DNA of 64,000 bases from an uncultured Pelagibacteraceae bacterium (GTDB taxonomy: Bacteria; Pseudomonadota; Alphaproteobacteria; Pelagibacterales; Pelagibacteraceae): the NCBI GenBank assembly GCA_902620525.1, contig CACNIK010000003.1, forward strand, positions 62,001 through 126,000, given 5' to 3'. This document shows, piece after piece, positions 18,034 to 28,290 of the stretch. Under the pieces are notes generated by a model. It did no database searches. It had not been told where the DNA came from and saw only the letters and a program-made list of their open reading frames with translations. Numbering within the stretch: the first letter of the stretch is position 1; every line of letters starts with the position of its first letter. The position numbers and the translations under genes are program-made.

Positions 18034-18615
18034 TTAAAACTTAATTTTAGTTTCCTTTTTATCTTTTATTCTCAAAATATTTTGTTTGTGGGTATAAATA
18101 ATTATCAAGAAAAATAAAATTAAGAAAATATTCTGGAAATTATTATCAAAAAATAAATTATAAATTATTAATGATAAAGATGCCAAAATAGATGAGAGAG
18201 AAGAATATCTAAATAAAAATAAAACAATTAACCATGCAGCTCCAAAAATTAAAGCCAATTTAAATGATAGGGCTAAAATTATACCAACATAAACTGCTAC
18301 TCCTTTACCACCTTTAAATTTTAACCAGACAGGAAAAATATGACCAATGAAACAAATTAGTCCCATTAAATATATTAAGTCAGGAAAATAAAAAAAAGAA
18401 ACTTTAACTACTAAATATCCTTTACCAATATCAAAAAATAAGGTTAATAAAGCTAAAATTTTGTTGCCAGTTCGAAGCACATTAGTTGCACCTATGTTTC
18501 CGGATCCAATTTTTCTTACATCTTTTTTTAAAAAAAATTTAGTAAATATTAAACCAAAAGGTATTGACCCTATAAGGTATGAACACAAAGATAAAATTAT
18601 AATTTCCATTTTCAA
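18034..18615 (-). CDS. plsY: acyl-phosphate glycerol-3-phosphate acyltransferase
   Basis: PlsY transfers the acyl group from acyl-phosphate (made by PlsX, encoded at 53647) to glycerol-3-phosphate at the inner membrane. The 193-residue protein has about five hydrophobic segments. Family motifs visible are SIPFGLI near residue 18, GSGNIGATNVLRT (residues 37-49) and the loop FKGGKGVAVYVG. It overlaps the dihydroorotase-like gene upstream by four bases and is separated from topA by 70 bases of AT-rich sequence in which I see no gene. Confidence 0.94.
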   Translation of the reverse strand: MKMEIIILSLCSYLIGSIPFGLIFTKFFLKKDVRKIGSGNIGATNVLRTGNKILALLTLFFDIGKGYLVVKVSFFYFPDLIYLMGLICFIGHIFPVWLKFKGGKGVAVYVGIILALSFKLALIFGAAWLIVLFLFRYSSLSSILASLSLIIYNLFFDNNFQNIFLILFFLIIIYTHKQNILRIKDKKETKIKF

Positions 18616-19898
18616 ATTTTAAATACAGGTTCACCTTTCAAAAAGGTCATCAAAACTTTACCCTGTAATCTTTTGTCTTCAATAGCAGTATTTTTAGATT
18701 TGGATTTTAAATTCCCTGCTTTGACCACCCATGGTTTATTTAAATCAATCACACAAATATCTGCATCGGATCCCTTTTTTAAAGTGCCTTTATTAATTTT
18801 AAGAATATTTGATGGATTTATTGTTAGACATTCAACTATCTTATTAAGTGGTAAAGACTCATTATGATACAGTTCTAGAGCTAAAGGTAAAAGAGTTTCC
18901 ACACCTATTGCGCCAGTGGCTGCTTGAGCAAAAGGAAGTCTTTTACTTTCCTCATCCTCAGGAGTGTGGTCTGAAACAATAACATCAATAAGTCCATTTT
19001 TTAGTCCCTCTACTAGTGCTTTTCTATCATCTTCCAATCGAAGGGGAGGAGATAGTTTTAAAAATGTTTTAAAGTCCCCAATATCATTTTCATTAAGGGA
19101 AATATTATTTATTGAAACCCCAACACTAAATTTTTTACCGTTTAATTTATTTTTTTTAATAACATCTAAAGAACTCTGAGATGAAATTTGACTTATATGG
19201 TACCTACATGGGAATTCACTTAATAAAGAGAGATCTCTTTCTATAATAATTTTTTCAGCAATTGGTGATATTCCACTCAAACCAAGTCTATTAGATACTT
19301 CACCTTCATTTATACATCTATTTTTTGATAATTCGTAATCCTCAGCATGTTGCATAATCAAAACACCAATATCGGATGCATAATTCATTATCCTGGCCAT
19401 AGTCTCTGTATTTTGAACTGTTTTGTTTACATCACTAAATCCAATAATTCCTTTTGCTGACAATAAACCAAATTCTGTCATCAACTTACCCTCCATTTGT
19501 TTTGTGAGAGAAGCACACGGAAAGAGGTTAATTTTTGATTTATCTCGTCCGCGTCTCATTATAAAATCCACCATGGAGACATTATCTATAATAGGCTTTG
19601 TGTTAGGCATCGTAACAATAGAAGTAACACCACCTGCAAGAGCTGCTTGACTTAAAGTTCTAAAATTTTCTTTGTATTCAAATCCTGGTTCACCAACAAA
19701 TGCCTTCATGTCAACGATACCAGGTATTATTAGATTTTTTTTAACATCAATCACTTCAGCATTTGGACAGTCTTTTTTAGTTACTTTTTTACCAATAGCT
19801 TTTACTTTTCCATTTTTATCAATAATTATTGAACCCATTTCATCTAATTTTTGAGATGGGTCAACAATTCTAGCGTTTATTATAATTTTTTCATTCAT
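18612..19898 (-). CDS. dihydroorotase-like protein lacking metal ligands (PyrC'/PyrX type)
   Basis: The fold is that of class I dihydroorotase ([23 protein letters not shown] and [13 protein letters not shown] are all recognisable). However, the HxH metal motif that should follow IPGIVD is KAF (K65, F67), and the later HxxHxS motif reads HISQIS, so three zinc ligands are missing. Known inactive homologues serve as structural partners of aspartate carbamoyltransferase. Here the gene overlaps pyrB by four bases, which supports that role. A functional dihydroorotase would have to be encoded elsewhere. Confidence 0.88.
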   Translation of the reverse strand: MNEKIIINARIVDPSQKLDEMGSIIIDKNGKVKAIGKKVTKKDCPNAEVIDVKKNLIIPGIVDMKAFVGEPGFEYKENFRTLSQAALAGGVTSIVTMPNTKPIIDNVSMVDFIMRRGRDKSKINLFPCASLTKQMEGKLMTEFGLLSAKGIIGFSDVNKTVQNTETMARIMNYASDIGVLIMQHAEDYELSKNRCINEGEVSNRLGLSGISPIAEKIIIERDLSLLSEFPCRYHISQISSQSSLDVIKKNKLNGKKFSVGVSINNISLNENDIGDFKTFLKLSPPLRLEDDRKALVEGLKNGLIDVIVSDHTPEDEESKRLPFAQAATGAIGVETLLPLALELYHNESLPLNKIVECLTINPSNILKINKGTLKKGSDADICVIDLNKPWVVKAGNLKSKSKNTAIEDKRLQGKVLMTFLKGEPVFKI

Positions 19899-20839
19899 TT
19901 ACAATATAATTTTAAACATGCCATTCTAACAGCTACTCCAAGTTCAACCTGTTCTTTTACTAGACTTACATTAATATCATCAGCTAATTTAGTATCTATT
20001 TCTACCCCTCTATTCATTGGGCCAGGATGCATGATCAAAGCATTTTTGTTAGCAAACTTTAATTTTTCTGGAGTTAAACCAAAGTACTCATAGTATTCTC
20101 TTTTAGAAGGAAGAAATGATCCTTGCATTCTTTCATTTTGCAATCTTAACATCATAACAATGTCACAACCATCTAAACCTTTTTTCATATTAGTAAAAGA
20201 CTTCACACCCAATCGTTCAATTGATTTTGGCATTAATGTTTTAGGAGCAATTACATTTACTTCTGCTCCAAGCATATTCATTAAATAAATATTTGATCTA
20301 GCAACCCTAGAATGGAGTATATCACCACAAATTGCTATCTTAAGACCTTCAATATTACCTTTACGACTAATTATTGTTAAAGCATCGAGCAATGCTTGAG
20401 TAGGGTGTTCTCTCCTACCATCACCTGCGTTAATTACAGCACAATTCACTTTTTGTGAAAGTAAATTTGGTGCTCCCGAGTCCTGGTGTCTTATTACAAT
20501 TAAATCTGGATGCATAGCATTTAATGTCATAGCTGTATCAATAAGAGTTTCACCTTTTTTTAAAGCAGAGTTACTCATATTCATAGTCATAACATCAGCA
20601 CCTAATCTTTTGCCAGCCAAGTCAAACGAACTTTGTGTTCTAGTTGAAGGTTCAAAAAATAAATTAATTTGAGTTTTGCCTCTTAATGTGTCCAGTTTTT
20701 TAGTATTACTTCTATTTAATTTTATGAAGGTCTTTGCTTCATTAAGAATTTTTTTAGCTTCTAAAATTGATAAGTTTTGAATACCTAATAGATGTTTGGG
20801 TGAGTTTTTAATAGCTGAATTCTTTTTTACTACTGCCAT
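19895..20839 (-). CDS. pyrB: aspartate carbamoyltransferase catalytic subunit
   Basis: PyrB condenses carbamoyl phosphate with aspartate, the first committed step of pyrimidine synthesis. The carbamoyl-phosphate site [12 protein letters not shown], the ALKKGET loop and [10 protein letters not shown] are intact. I chose the ATG at 20839 (MAVVKKN) over an in-frame TTG at 20848 because an AGAG stretch lies at better spacing for the ATG. The product is then 314 residues. It overlaps the downstream pseudo-dihydroorotase gene by four bases; the two probably form one complex. Confidence 0.95.
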   Translation of the reverse strand: MAVVKKNSAIKNSPKHLLGIQNLSILEAKKILNEAKTFIKLNRSNTKKLDTLRGKTQINLFFEPSTRTQSSFDLAGKRLGADVMTMNMSNSALKKGETLIDTAMTLNAMHPDLIVIRHQDSGAPNLLSQKVNCAVINAGDGRREHPTQALLDALTIISRKGNIEGLKIAICGDILHSRVARSNIYLMNMLGAEVNVIAPKTLMPKSIERLGVKSFTNMKKGLDGCDIVMMLRLQNERMQGSFLPSKREYYEYFGLTPEKLKFANKNALIMHPGPMNRGVEIDTKLADDINVSLVKEQVELGVAVRMACLKLYCK

Positions 20840-20874
20840 TAAAATCAACTCTATAGGCCTTTTGCACTATCTTA

Positions 20875-21339
20875 TCAAGTATTATTTTTATTTAAATAAT
20901 CCAAAGCACCTTGTAATATGAATTGAGCCGCATTTTCGTCTAATTTTTGGACCTTTTTACTTACATTTATATCTAAATTGCTCGACAAATTGAAAGCCCC
21001 TTCACTTGATAATCTCTCATCCCACATTGTGATATTTTGTGTAACATCTTTTGATAAACTTAAAGCTAAGTCTTTTGCTGATTGGGATGAAGAACCAGAT
21101 GAACCGTCCATATTTATGGGGTTTCCAATCACTATACCTTTAATAGTATTTTCATCGACTATTTTCTTTATTTCAGCCAAAAAACTAGAATAATCTTTTT
21201 TAATTATAGTTGTGTATGGAGTAGCAACTTTTTTATTTTCATCTGAAATAGCTATTCCTATACGCTTTTTTCCAGGATCAATGCCTATTAGCCTTGATTT
21301 TTTGTCTAGTTTTTTCTTAAATTCCTCAATATCCAACAT
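20875..21339 (-). CDS. ruvX: RuvX/YqgF-family 16S pre-rRNA nuclease
   Basis: YqgF/RuvX is an RNase H-like nuclease implicated in maturing the 5' end of 16S rRNA. The motifs IGIDPGKKRIGIAISD (first catalytic aspartate, residues 19-34) and VIGNPINMDGSSGSSS are clear, as is the WDERLSS segment. The 154-residue length is typical. It lies 26 bases or more upstream of pyrB on the same strand and is divergent from gatC, a common alphaproteobacterial arrangement. Confidence 0.93.
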   Translation of the reverse strand: MLDIEEFKKKLDKKSRLIGIDPGKKRIGIAISDENKKVATPYTTIIKKDYSSFLAEIKKIVDENTIKGIVIGNPINMDGSSGSSSQSAKDLALSLSKDVTQNITMWDERLSSEGAFNLSSNLDINVSKKVQKLDENAAQFILQGALDYLNKNNT

Positions 21340-21393
21340 TTATTTATTATATTTTATGATATTAATTTCCTATATAAATAACTTAAATCACAG

Positions 21394-21681
21394 ATGTCCA
21401 TAGATAAAGATAAAATTAAACATATTAGTAAGTTAGCTAGAATTTCTATAGACTCAAAAAAATCTGACTCTTTAGCTAAAGATTTAACATCTATATTCAA
21501 GTTTATAGAACAATTAAATGAGTTAAATACTGATAAAGTAGAGCCATTATCCTCAATTTTAAACACACCGCTCAGATCAAGAGAAGACCAAATAAATGAT
21601 GGAAAAATAAGAGATAAAATTCTTGAAAATTCGCCAAAAAAAAATGAGGAATTTTTTGTTGTTCCAAAGGTAATTGAATAA
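21394..21681 (+). CDS. gatC: Asp-tRNA(Asn)/Glu-tRNA(Gln) amidotransferase subunit C
   Basis: GatC stabilises the GatA-GatB interface of the amidotransferase that converts Glu-tRNA(Gln) and Asp-tRNA(Asn) to the correct aminoacyl-tRNAs. The 95-residue protein begins with the family pattern [13 protein letters not shown], and [17 protein letters not shown] matches the conserved C-terminal arm. It shares its last base with the gatA start. It is divergent from ruvX across a 54-base gap that must hold both promoters. Confidence 0.94.
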   Translation: MSIDKDKIKHISKLARISIDSKKSDSLAKDLTSIFKFIEQLNELNTDKVEPLSSILNTPLRSREDQINDGKIRDKILENSPKKNEEFFVVPKVIE

Positions 21682-23138
21682 TGTCAGAAATTGTTAAAAA
21701 AAACTTATCGGAAATAATAGATTTAATTAAAAAAAAAGAGATTAAATCTGAAGAGCTTGCCAATCTTTACATAGATAAGGTAAATAAAAGTAAAAAACTT
21801 AATTCTTATATAACTACTTGTTTTGAACATGCTATCCAAAAATCAAAAGAGTTTGATAAAAAACCAAATTTAAACTCTTTGCTCCCGGGAGTCCCATTAG
21901 CTGTAAAAGATCTTTTTTGTACAAATGGATTTAAAACCACTGCTGGTAGTAAAATGCTTGAAAATTTTATACCTCAATATGAGTCCACTGTTACAGAAAA
22001 TTTATGGAAAGAGGGAGCAATCTTACTCGGTAAATTAAATTGTGACGAATATGCAATGGGATCATCTAATGAAACAAGTTATTTTGGAAGTGTTGTAAAT
22101 CCAATAGCGAAGGACACTGTTCCTGGGGGATCATCTGGTGGCTCTGCATCTGCACTTGCAGCTGATTTAACTCCTGCAACAATAGGTACGGACACAGGTG
22201 GATCAATAAGACAGCCTGCTTCCTTTACTGGAACTGTCGGATTAAAACCAACTTATGGATTATGTTCACGTTGGGGAATTGTTGCCTTTGCATCATCACT
22301 TGACCAAGCTGGTCCTATGACCAAATCTGTTAAAGATTGTTCGATCATGTTAGAGGCTATGGCTGGCTTTGATAAAAAAGACTCTACGTCTATTGAAAAG
22401 AAAAAAGAAAATTATTCAAAAAATTTGAAAACAGATATTAAAGGTCTCAAAATTGGTATACCCAAGGAATATAGAGTTGATAATATGCCAAAAGAAATTG
22501 ATGAATTGTGGAACAAGGGAAAAAGTATTTTAAAAGATTTAGGTGCCGACATAATTGATATCTCACTCCCTCATACAAAGTATGCATTGCCAACATATTA
22601 TATAGTTGCACCAGCTGAAGCTTCGTCAAATTTGGCTAGATATGATGGTGTAAAGTATGGTTATAGATCATCAAAAGGAAATGATTTAATTGAAATGTAT
22701 GAGAATACAAGATCCGAAGGATTTGGAGATGAGGTAAAGAGAAGAATCTTAATTGGTACTTACGTTTTGTCATCAGGATACTATGATGCTTATTATCTTA
22801 AAGCTCAAAAAGTTAGACAGCTTATTAAAAAAGATTTTGATGAAAATTTTGGTAAGGTAGATGCTATTTTGACACCTTCAACACCAAGTTCTGCATTTAA
22901 AATTGGTGAAAAGACTAATGACCCTATTTCTATGTATCTCAATGATATATTCACTGTACCAGTAAATTTAGCTGGTTTACCTGCTATATCCGTACCCGCA
23001 GGCTTAGATAAAAAGGGCTATCCACTAGGATTGCAGTTAATTGGGAAGACTTTAGATGAGCAAAATATATTGAATGTGGCCTATGCTTTTGAAAAAAATT
23101 GTAATTTTAAAAATGAAATAAAAAATTGGTGGTTATGA
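21681..23138 (+). CDS. gatA: Asp/Glu-tRNA amidotransferase subunit A
   Basis: GatA is the glutaminase subunit of the GatCAB complex. The amidase catalytic triad is visible: K76 in AVKDLF, the cis-serine S151 in GGSSGGS and the nucleophile S175 in [10 protein letters not shown], with the same spacing as in characterised GatA proteins. The 485-residue length is normal. It starts on the last base of gatC and its stop overlaps the gatB ATG as ATGA, so the three subunits are translationally coupled. Confidence 0.97.
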   Translation: MSEIVKKNLSEIIDLIKKKEIKSEELANLYIDKVNKSKKLNSYITTCFEHAIQKSKEFDKKPNLNSLLPGVPLAVKDLFCTNGFKTTAGSKMLENFIPQYESTVTENLWKEGAILLGKLNCDEYAMGSSNETSYFGSVVNPIAKDTVPGGSSGGSASALAADLTPATIGTDTGGSIRQPASFTGTVGLKPTYGLCSRWGIVAFASSLDQAGPMTKSVKDCSIMLEAMAGFDKKDSTSIEKKKENYSKNLKTDIKGLKIGIPKEYRVDNMPKEIDELWNKGKSILKDLGADIIDISLPHTKYALPTYYIVAPAEASSNLARYDGVKYGYRSSKGNDLIEMYENTRSEGFGDEVKRRILIGTYVLSSGYYDAYYLKAQKVRQLIKKDFDENFGKVDAILTPSTPSSAFKIGEKTNDPISMYLNDIFTVPVNLAGLPAISVPAGLDKKGYPLGLQLIGKTLDEQNILNVAYAFEKNCNFKNEIKNWWL

Positions 23139-24604
23139 GCAAAGATAAATTTGATTATTTTATAAAAGGGGAGAAAAACAATTATGAGGTAATAATTGGC
23201 TTGGAAGTTCATGCTCAAGTATCTTCAAACTCAAAACTTTTCTCTGGTTCTGCAACTAAATTTGGAGCTGAACCTAATAGCCAAGTAAGTCTTATAGACT
23301 CTGCTTTTCCTGGTATGCTTCCAGTTATAAATAAAGAGTGCATAAACCAAGCCATTAGGACTGGTTTAGGATTAAATGCTAAAATTAATAATAATTCTGT
23401 TTTTGATAGAAAAAATTATTTTTATGCGGACCTTCCTCAAGGTTATCAGATCTCACAGTATAAAAATCCTATAGTTGGCGAAGGAAAAGTTTTATTAGAT
23501 ATGCCATATGGTTCAAAAGAGATTGGCATTGAGAGACTTCATCTAGAACAAGATGCAGGTAAAAGTATTCACGATATGGATCCATCAAGTACTTATGTCG
23601 ATTTAAATCGTTCAGGAATTGCACTAATGGAAATTGTAAGCAAACCAGATCTTCGATCTCCAGAAGAAGTTAATGCTTATATAAAAAAACTTAGAACTAT
23701 AATGAGATATCTAGGAACTTGTGACGGTAATATGCAAGAGGGTTCATTAAGGGCTGATGTTAATGTATCGGTAAGACAAGTAGGAGATAAAAATTTTGGA
23801 ACAAGATGTGAAATAAAAAATGTAAATTCAATAAAATTTATGCAAATGGCAATAGAATACGAGGCCAAAAGGCAGGTTGAATTATTAGATGAAGGGAAAA
23901 AGATTGAGCAGGAAACAAGACTTTTTGATACAAAAAAAAATGAGACAAGATCCATGAGATCAAAAGAGGATGCTCATGATTACAGATATTTTCCAGATCC
24001 GGATCTTTTGCCTCTTAAAATTGAACAAAAATTAATAGATGATTTAAAAAAAACTTTACCGGAGTTACCTGATAATAAAAAAGAAAGATTCATGAGCGAT
24101 TACGGACTTAATTCTTATGAAGCTAATGTACTAGTTTCTGAAAAAGAAATTTCAAATTATTATGAAGAAGTTGCAAAATTATCTGATAAAAAACTTGCCG
24201 CAACATGGATGATGGGAGATTTATTTGCAATGTTAAATGACAAAGGACTCAATATATCTAAGTCACCTATCTCTGCTAAAAATTTTGCTGAATTGATTCA
24301 ATCAATAAAGTCAGGGGAAATTTCTGGCAGAATAGCAAAAGAAGTTTTTGAATTAATGGTAGAGAGCGGTGATAATCCAAAAAAAATTATCGAGTCAAAA
24401 GGCATGAAACAGCAAAGTGATCCCAAAGAATTAGAAAAAATTATCAATGAAATATTAACTAAGAACAAAGATAAAGTTGACCAGTATAAGTCCGGTAAAG
24501 AAAAATTATTTGGCTTTTTTGTTGGTCAAGTTATGAAACAATCAGGTGGTAAAGCTAATCCACAGTTAACAAACGATATCTTAAAAAAACTTTTAAAAGG
24601 CTAA
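23135..24604 (+). CDS. gatB: Asp/Glu-tRNA amidotransferase subunit B
   Basis: GatB binds and phosphorylates the misacylated tRNA. The N-terminal [21 protein letters not shown] motif, the [13 protein letters not shown] segment, the [11 protein letters not shown] motif and a C-terminal YqeY-like tail domain are all visible. I chose the ATG at 23135, which forms an ATGA overlap with the gatA stop, over an upstream in-frame TTG. This gives 489 residues, close to the family norm. Confidence 0.97.
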   Translation: MSKDKFDYFIKGEKNNYEVIIGLEVHAQVSSNSKLFSGSATKFGAEPNSQVSLIDSAFPGMLPVINKECINQAIRTGLGLNAKINNNSVFDRKNYFYADLPQGYQISQYKNPIVGEGKVLLDMPYGSKEIGIERLHLEQDAGKSIHDMDPSSTYVDLNRSGIALMEIVSKPDLRSPEEVNAYIKKLRTIMRYLGTCDGNMQEGSLRADVNVSVRQVGDKNFGTRCEIKNVNSIKFMQMAIEYEAKRQVELLDEGKKIEQETRLFDTKKNETRSMRSKEDAHDYRYFPDPDLLPLKIEQKLIDDLKKTLPELPDNKKERFMSDYGLNSYEANVLVSEKEISNYYEEVAKLSDKKLAATWMMGDLFAMLNDKGLNISKSPISAKNFAELIQSIKSGEISGRIAKEVFELMVESGDNPKKIIESKGMKQQSDPKELEKIINEILTKNKDKVDQYKSGKEKLFGFFVGQVMKQSGGKANPQLTNDILKKLLKG

Positions 24605-24606
24605 TT

Positions 24607-25260
24607 ATGCCTAAAAAATTAGATTTAACTGATAATCTTGAAAAATATATTATTGATCATTCAGAAACTTTGTCTGATGTTCAGAATGAAATAATTCAGC
24701 ACAACAAAAGTCTAGGAGATCAGCAAAGATTACAAATATCTATATCACAAGCTCAATTTCTACAAACATTAATAAAAGTTTCAAATGTAAAAAAAATTTT
24801 AGAGATTGGTAGTTTTACTGGATTTAGTGCTTTATCTATGGCTATGGCACTTCCTGCTGATGGAATTTTAATTAGCTTAGATAAAAATCCCGAATTTAGC
24901 AATAAGGCTAAATACTTTTATGACAAAGCCAAAGAAAACAGGATTAAACAAATTATCAAACCAGCTATAGAGAGTTTGAAAGAATTAAAAGATACAAAAA
25001 AGTTATTTGATTTAATTTTTATTGACGCTGATAAAGAAAATTACTTAAATTATTATGAGTCTTGTATGAATTTAATAGATAAAAAGGGTCTTATAGTTAT
25101 TGATAATGTATTATGGCACGGTGAAGTTGCCGACAATGCAAATAACGATAAATTTACAAACATTATAAGGGATTTTAATATTCATGTTAAACAAGATAAA
25201 AGGATTACAAAGAATATAGTTCCTATTGGAGATGGGTTAACTATTTGTATTAAAAAATAA
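24607..25260 (+). CDS. SAM-dependent O-methyltransferase, caffeoyl-CoA type
   Basis: The protein resembles class I O-methyltransferases of the catechol/caffeoyl-CoA family. The SAM-binding segment ILEIGSFTGFSALSMA lies near residue 65 and the metal-binding IFIDADKENY near residue 140; a second metal-site pattern is VIDNVLWHGEV. The 217-residue length fits bacterial members. It follows gatB after two bases and shares its last base with trhO. The methyl acceptor cannot be told from sequence; bacterial relatives act on small catechols or on tRNA hydroxyuridine (TrmR). Confidence 0.85.
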   Translation: MPKKLDLTDNLEKYIIDHSETLSDVQNEIIQHNKSLGDQQRLQISISQAQFLQTLIKVSNVKKILEIGSFTGFSALSMAMALPADGILISLDKNPEFSNKAKYFYDKAKENRIKQIIKPAIESLKELKDTKKLFDLIFIDADKENYLNYYESCMNLIDKKGLIVIDNVLWHGEVADNANNDKFTNIIRDFNIHVKQDKRITKNIVPIGDGLTICIKK

Positions 25261-26165
25261 TGTTCACTATTTCTGGATTTTACAAGTTTAAAAGGATTAA
25301 TTTCTTAAAAAAACACAAAACTTATCTTGAAAACGAAATATCAAATACCAGTATTAGAGGATCAATTATAATCTCTTCAGAAGGTATTAATGGATCTCTT
25401 GCAGGCAATAGCAAAGATATTTTTAAAATTTTAAAATTACTAAAAAAAAAATTTAAATTCACAGAATTTGATAGTAGCAATATTTCAACTAGTCGTTTTC
25501 AACCATTTCACAAAGCAAAAGTGAAAGTAAAAAAAGAAGTTGTACCACTTGGCTTTAAAATTAAGGGTGAAAGCAAAAGACGTAATAGGTATTTGTCTGG
25601 AAATTCTTGGAACAAGTTAATTATAAAAAAAGAAACTCTTTTGATTGACGTAAGAAAACCCTTTGAATATAACGTTGGCACTTTTAAGAATGCAATGAAT
25701 CCAAATATACAAAATTTTCGAGATTTTCCTAAATTTTTAAATAAAATCGAAAAGACCAAACCTGTTGCGATGTTCTGCACCGGAGGTATTAGATGTGAAA
25801 AGGCATCAATTTTTTTAAAACAAAAGGGTTTCAAAAACGTTTTTCAGTTAAAAGGTGGAATAATTAATTATCTCAACAAAACTAAAAAAAAAGATAGTTT
25901 ATGGAAAGGCGAATGTTTTGTTTTTGATAATAGAGTTTCTTTAAAACATAAATTAAAACAAGGAACTTTTTCAATTTGTGGAGGTTGTCGAAAACCTATA
26001 TCAACAAAAGATAAGAAATCAAAAAAATATGAAGAGGGCGTTTCTTGTGAAAGATGTTATGACACACTATCAAGTTTGCAAAAGTCAAGATTTCGAATGA
26101 GGCAAAATCAAATTAATCTTGCCAAAAAAGCGGGAAAGAAGCATAAGTTTCAAAAGGAATATTAA
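25260..26165 (+). CDS. trhO: tRNA uridine 5-hydroxylase TrhO (YceA, rhodanese domain)
   Basis: TrhO hydroxylates U34 of certain tRNAs, giving ho5U. An N-terminal ferredoxin-like domain (about residues 1-95, with SSEGINGSLAG) is followed by a rhodanese domain whose catalytic cysteine is C173 in MFCTGGIRCEKAS. A C-terminal four-cysteine cluster is visible (CGGC at about residue 240, then CERC). At 301 residues it is normal length. The gene before it is an O-methyltransferase of the family that methylates ho5U in some bacteria, so the pair may act on the same nucleotide (inference). Confidence 0.92.
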   Translation: MFTISGFYKFKRINFLKKHKTYLENEISNTSIRGSIIISSEGINGSLAGNSKDIFKILKLLKKKFKFTEFDSSNISTSRFQPFHKAKVKVKKEVVPLGFKIKGESKRRNRYLSGNSWNKLIIKKETLLIDVRKPFEYNVGTFKNAMNPNIQNFRDFPKFLNKIEKTKPVAMFCTGGIRCEKASIFLKQKGFKNVFQLKGGIINYLNKTKKKDSLWKGECFVFDNRVSLKHKLKQGTFSICGGCRKPISTKDKKSKKYEEGVSCERCYDTLSSLQKSRFRMRQNQINLAKKAGKKHKFQKEY

Positions 26166-26167
26166 AT

Positions 26168-27529
26168 ATGGATTTAACAAAAGGTTCAATTTGGAAACTT
26201 TTAAGAAAAGTAACTATACCCGCTAGCACTGGATCTCTTTTTCAAACTTTTTATAATCTTGTTGATACTTATTTTGCAGGAAGAATTTCTCCAGAAGCAC
26301 TAGCAGCAATAGCAAAATCTTGGCCAATTTATTTTATAGCAATAGCTGTAGCTGTTGGTATTGGAGCTGGTACAACAGCTTTAATAAGTAACTCTATTGG
26401 GGCTAAAGAGGATAGAAAAGCTTCTATGTATGTTGCTCAGTCTATAGTACTAGCGATTGTTGTCTCGATTTTTGTAACTTTGTTTGGTTTAAATTTTTCC
26501 GATGAACTTTTAAGAATTATGGGTTCTACTGAAGAAAGTATAATTTTAACGCGTGAATACTTAGATATAATATTTTTTGGTGCAATAATTGTATTAGCTC
26601 AGTTATCTTTAAATGGAACTCTGAATGCGCAAGGTGATACGAAAAGTTATAGAAACGTTTTAATATTCACTTTCTTCTTGAATATATTTCTTAATCCTTT
26701 ATTTATTTTTGGTTATGGGTTTATACCAGCATTCGGAATTACTGGTTTAGCAATAGCTACATTAGTTTCCCAGTGTGTAGGCTTAATATATCTAGCCAAC
26801 AAAGTTTACTGCTGTAAATTAAAAAAATACTTGTATCTAGAATGCTTTAAACCAAAGTTTGATTATATCAGTACACTTTTTAAACAATCAGTTCCAATAA
26901 TGTTTACCATGTTAATGATAATGTTTGGAGTATTTAATATTTTCTATTTTGTTGGTCAATTTGGTGAGCTAGCAACAGCAGGTTATGGTACAGCAGTTAG
27001 AATAGAACAAGTTTTATTACTACCTGTTATAGGTTTAAACACTGCCGTTTTATCAATTGCCGGTCAAAATTACGGAGCAAAAATGCATTTCAGAGTAAAA
27101 GAAGTTTATGGAAAAGCATTAATGTTTGGTTCCGGGTTTATGGTGTTAGCTGGTATTTTTGTTTATTTAACATCTGAAATTATAATTTCTTTTTTTACAA
27201 ATGACCCTGAGGTCATTCAAAGAGGGGCGCTTTACTTACAAGTCGCTGCTCTTATCGGGCCCGTTTATCCTGTATTTTTTATTACTTCTGCTTTATTCCA
27301 AGCGCTTAAAAGACCAATTTATAGTTTATATATGACGATACTTAGACTTACGTTAATACCATTTATGTCTCTCTGGTATGTAATTAATATAAGAAACGGT
27401 GAATACCAAGATATTTTCTACACAATTTTGGTAACAAATTGGATGATGGGTTTAGTCGTTTTAACTTTTGTTCCATTTTTTTTGAAGAAAGTATTTAGAG
27501 TTTCTTTTAAAAAGTTATTTGTATTTTAG
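26168..27529 (+). CDS. MATE-family multidrug/cation efflux protein
   Basis: The 453-residue inner-membrane protein has about 12 hydrophobic segments in two homologous halves, as in MATE Na+- or H+-coupled exporters. Characteristic are the N-terminal PASTGSLFQTFYNLVDTYFAG segment, the GAGTTALISNSIGA loop and, in the second half, GLNTAVLSIAGQNYGA. It follows trhO after two bases. Its 3' end overlaps the convergent ABC permease gene by 15 bases. The exported substrate cannot be assigned. Confidence 0.9.
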   Translation: MDLTKGSIWKLLRKVTIPASTGSLFQTFYNLVDTYFAGRISPEALAAIAKSWPIYFIAIAVAVGIGAGTTALISNSIGAKEDRKASMYVAQSIVLAIVVSIFVTLFGLNFSDELLRIMGSTEESIILTREYLDIIFFGAIIVLAQLSLNGTLNAQGDTKSYRNVLIFTFFLNIFLNPLFIFGYGFIPAFGITGLAIATLVSQCVGLIYLANKVYCCKLKKYLYLECFKPKFDYISTLFKQSVPIMFTMLMIMFGVFNIFYFVGQFGELATAGYGTAVRIEQVLLLPVIGLNTAVLSIAGQNYGAKMHFRVKEVYGKALMFGSGFMVLAGIFVYLTSEIIISFFTNDPEVIQRGALYLQVAALIGPVYPVFFITSALFQALKRPIYSLYMTILRLTLIPFMSLWYVINIRNGEYQDIFYTILVTNWMMGLVVLTFVPFFLKKVFRVSFKKLFVF

Positions 27530-28249
27530 TTTATTTTCTAATTTTCTCACAAGGTAAGAGACTACTAATATTAATATCAAGTATTCTAAAATTAAAAAAG
27601 TATATATTTCTAATGGTCTGTAGGTAGTTGTTACTAGTTCATTTGCCTTTCTAGTTAAATCTCCTATTCCTATAATCGAAACTAAAGAAGACATTTTTAA
27701 AACATACACAAATTGATTTCCCATTGCAGGCAGCACAACTTTAATTGCTTGCGGCAGGATTACTAATCTCATTTTTTTCCAGAAATTCATTCCAAGTGAC
27801 TCAGATACTTCATGTTGTCCTTTTGAAATAGAATTTATACCAGCCCGAAAAATTTCTGCTTGAAATGCACTTTCGCTAATAGTTAATGCTATTATGCCTG
27901 ATACAAATGGTGAGAAACTTACTCCTATCATAATTGGAAGACCGTAATATATCCAAAGAATTAAAACTAATAAGGGAATTGCTCTTACGATTTCGACATA
28001 AGTTATATTGAAATAACTTAAAAATTTATTATTAGATAAAGATGGGAGGGCAACTACCAAACCTATAATCATAGCCAGTACTATGGATACTACTGAAATA
28101 TAAATAGTTGTTGTAATACCGCTAATTAAAAACTTAAGATTTGTTAGACCTTCTATATTATCAGGGCTTAATATATACCAGCCCCATTCATAGTTAGAAC
28201 TACATCCCTGAAGCAAAAATAGAATAGAGATTAATTTTAAAAATTTCAC
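27515..28249 (-). CDS. polar amino acid-type ABC transporter permease
   Basis: An inner-membrane permease of the His/Glu/Gln (HisMQ) family. The first segment TTTIYISVVSIVLAMIIGL and the EAA loop (EIFRAGINSISKGQHEVSESLGM, about residues 133-155) that docks with the ATPase are clear. The N-terminus is odd: a hydrophobic stretch ending LLQGCSS resembles a lipobox with C16. It lies downstream of its binding protein, separated by 41 bases. No ATPase gene is nearby, so one must be supplied from elsewhere. Confidence 0.88.
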   Translation of the reverse strand: MKFLKLISILFLLQGCSSNYEWGWYILSPDNIEGLTNLKFLISGITTTIYISVVSIVLAMIIGLVVALPSLSNNKFLSYFNITYVEIVRAIPLLVLILWIYYGLPIMIGVSFSPFVSGIIALTISESAFQAEIFRAGINSISKGQHEVSESLGMNFWKKMRLVILPQAIKVVLPAMGNQFVYVLKMSSLVSIIGIGDLTRKANELVTTTYRPLEIYTFLILEYLILILVVSYLVRKLENKLKYK

Positions 28250-28290
28250 TATTTAACTATATTTGTTAATGGAGGGTATTGAAACTTAAA

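Noticed and set aside
27515-28249. Permease as a true lipoprotein
   Set aside because: The LLQGC motif is suggestive, but the protein is a multi-span HisMQ-type permease; I list it as a question rather than a feature.
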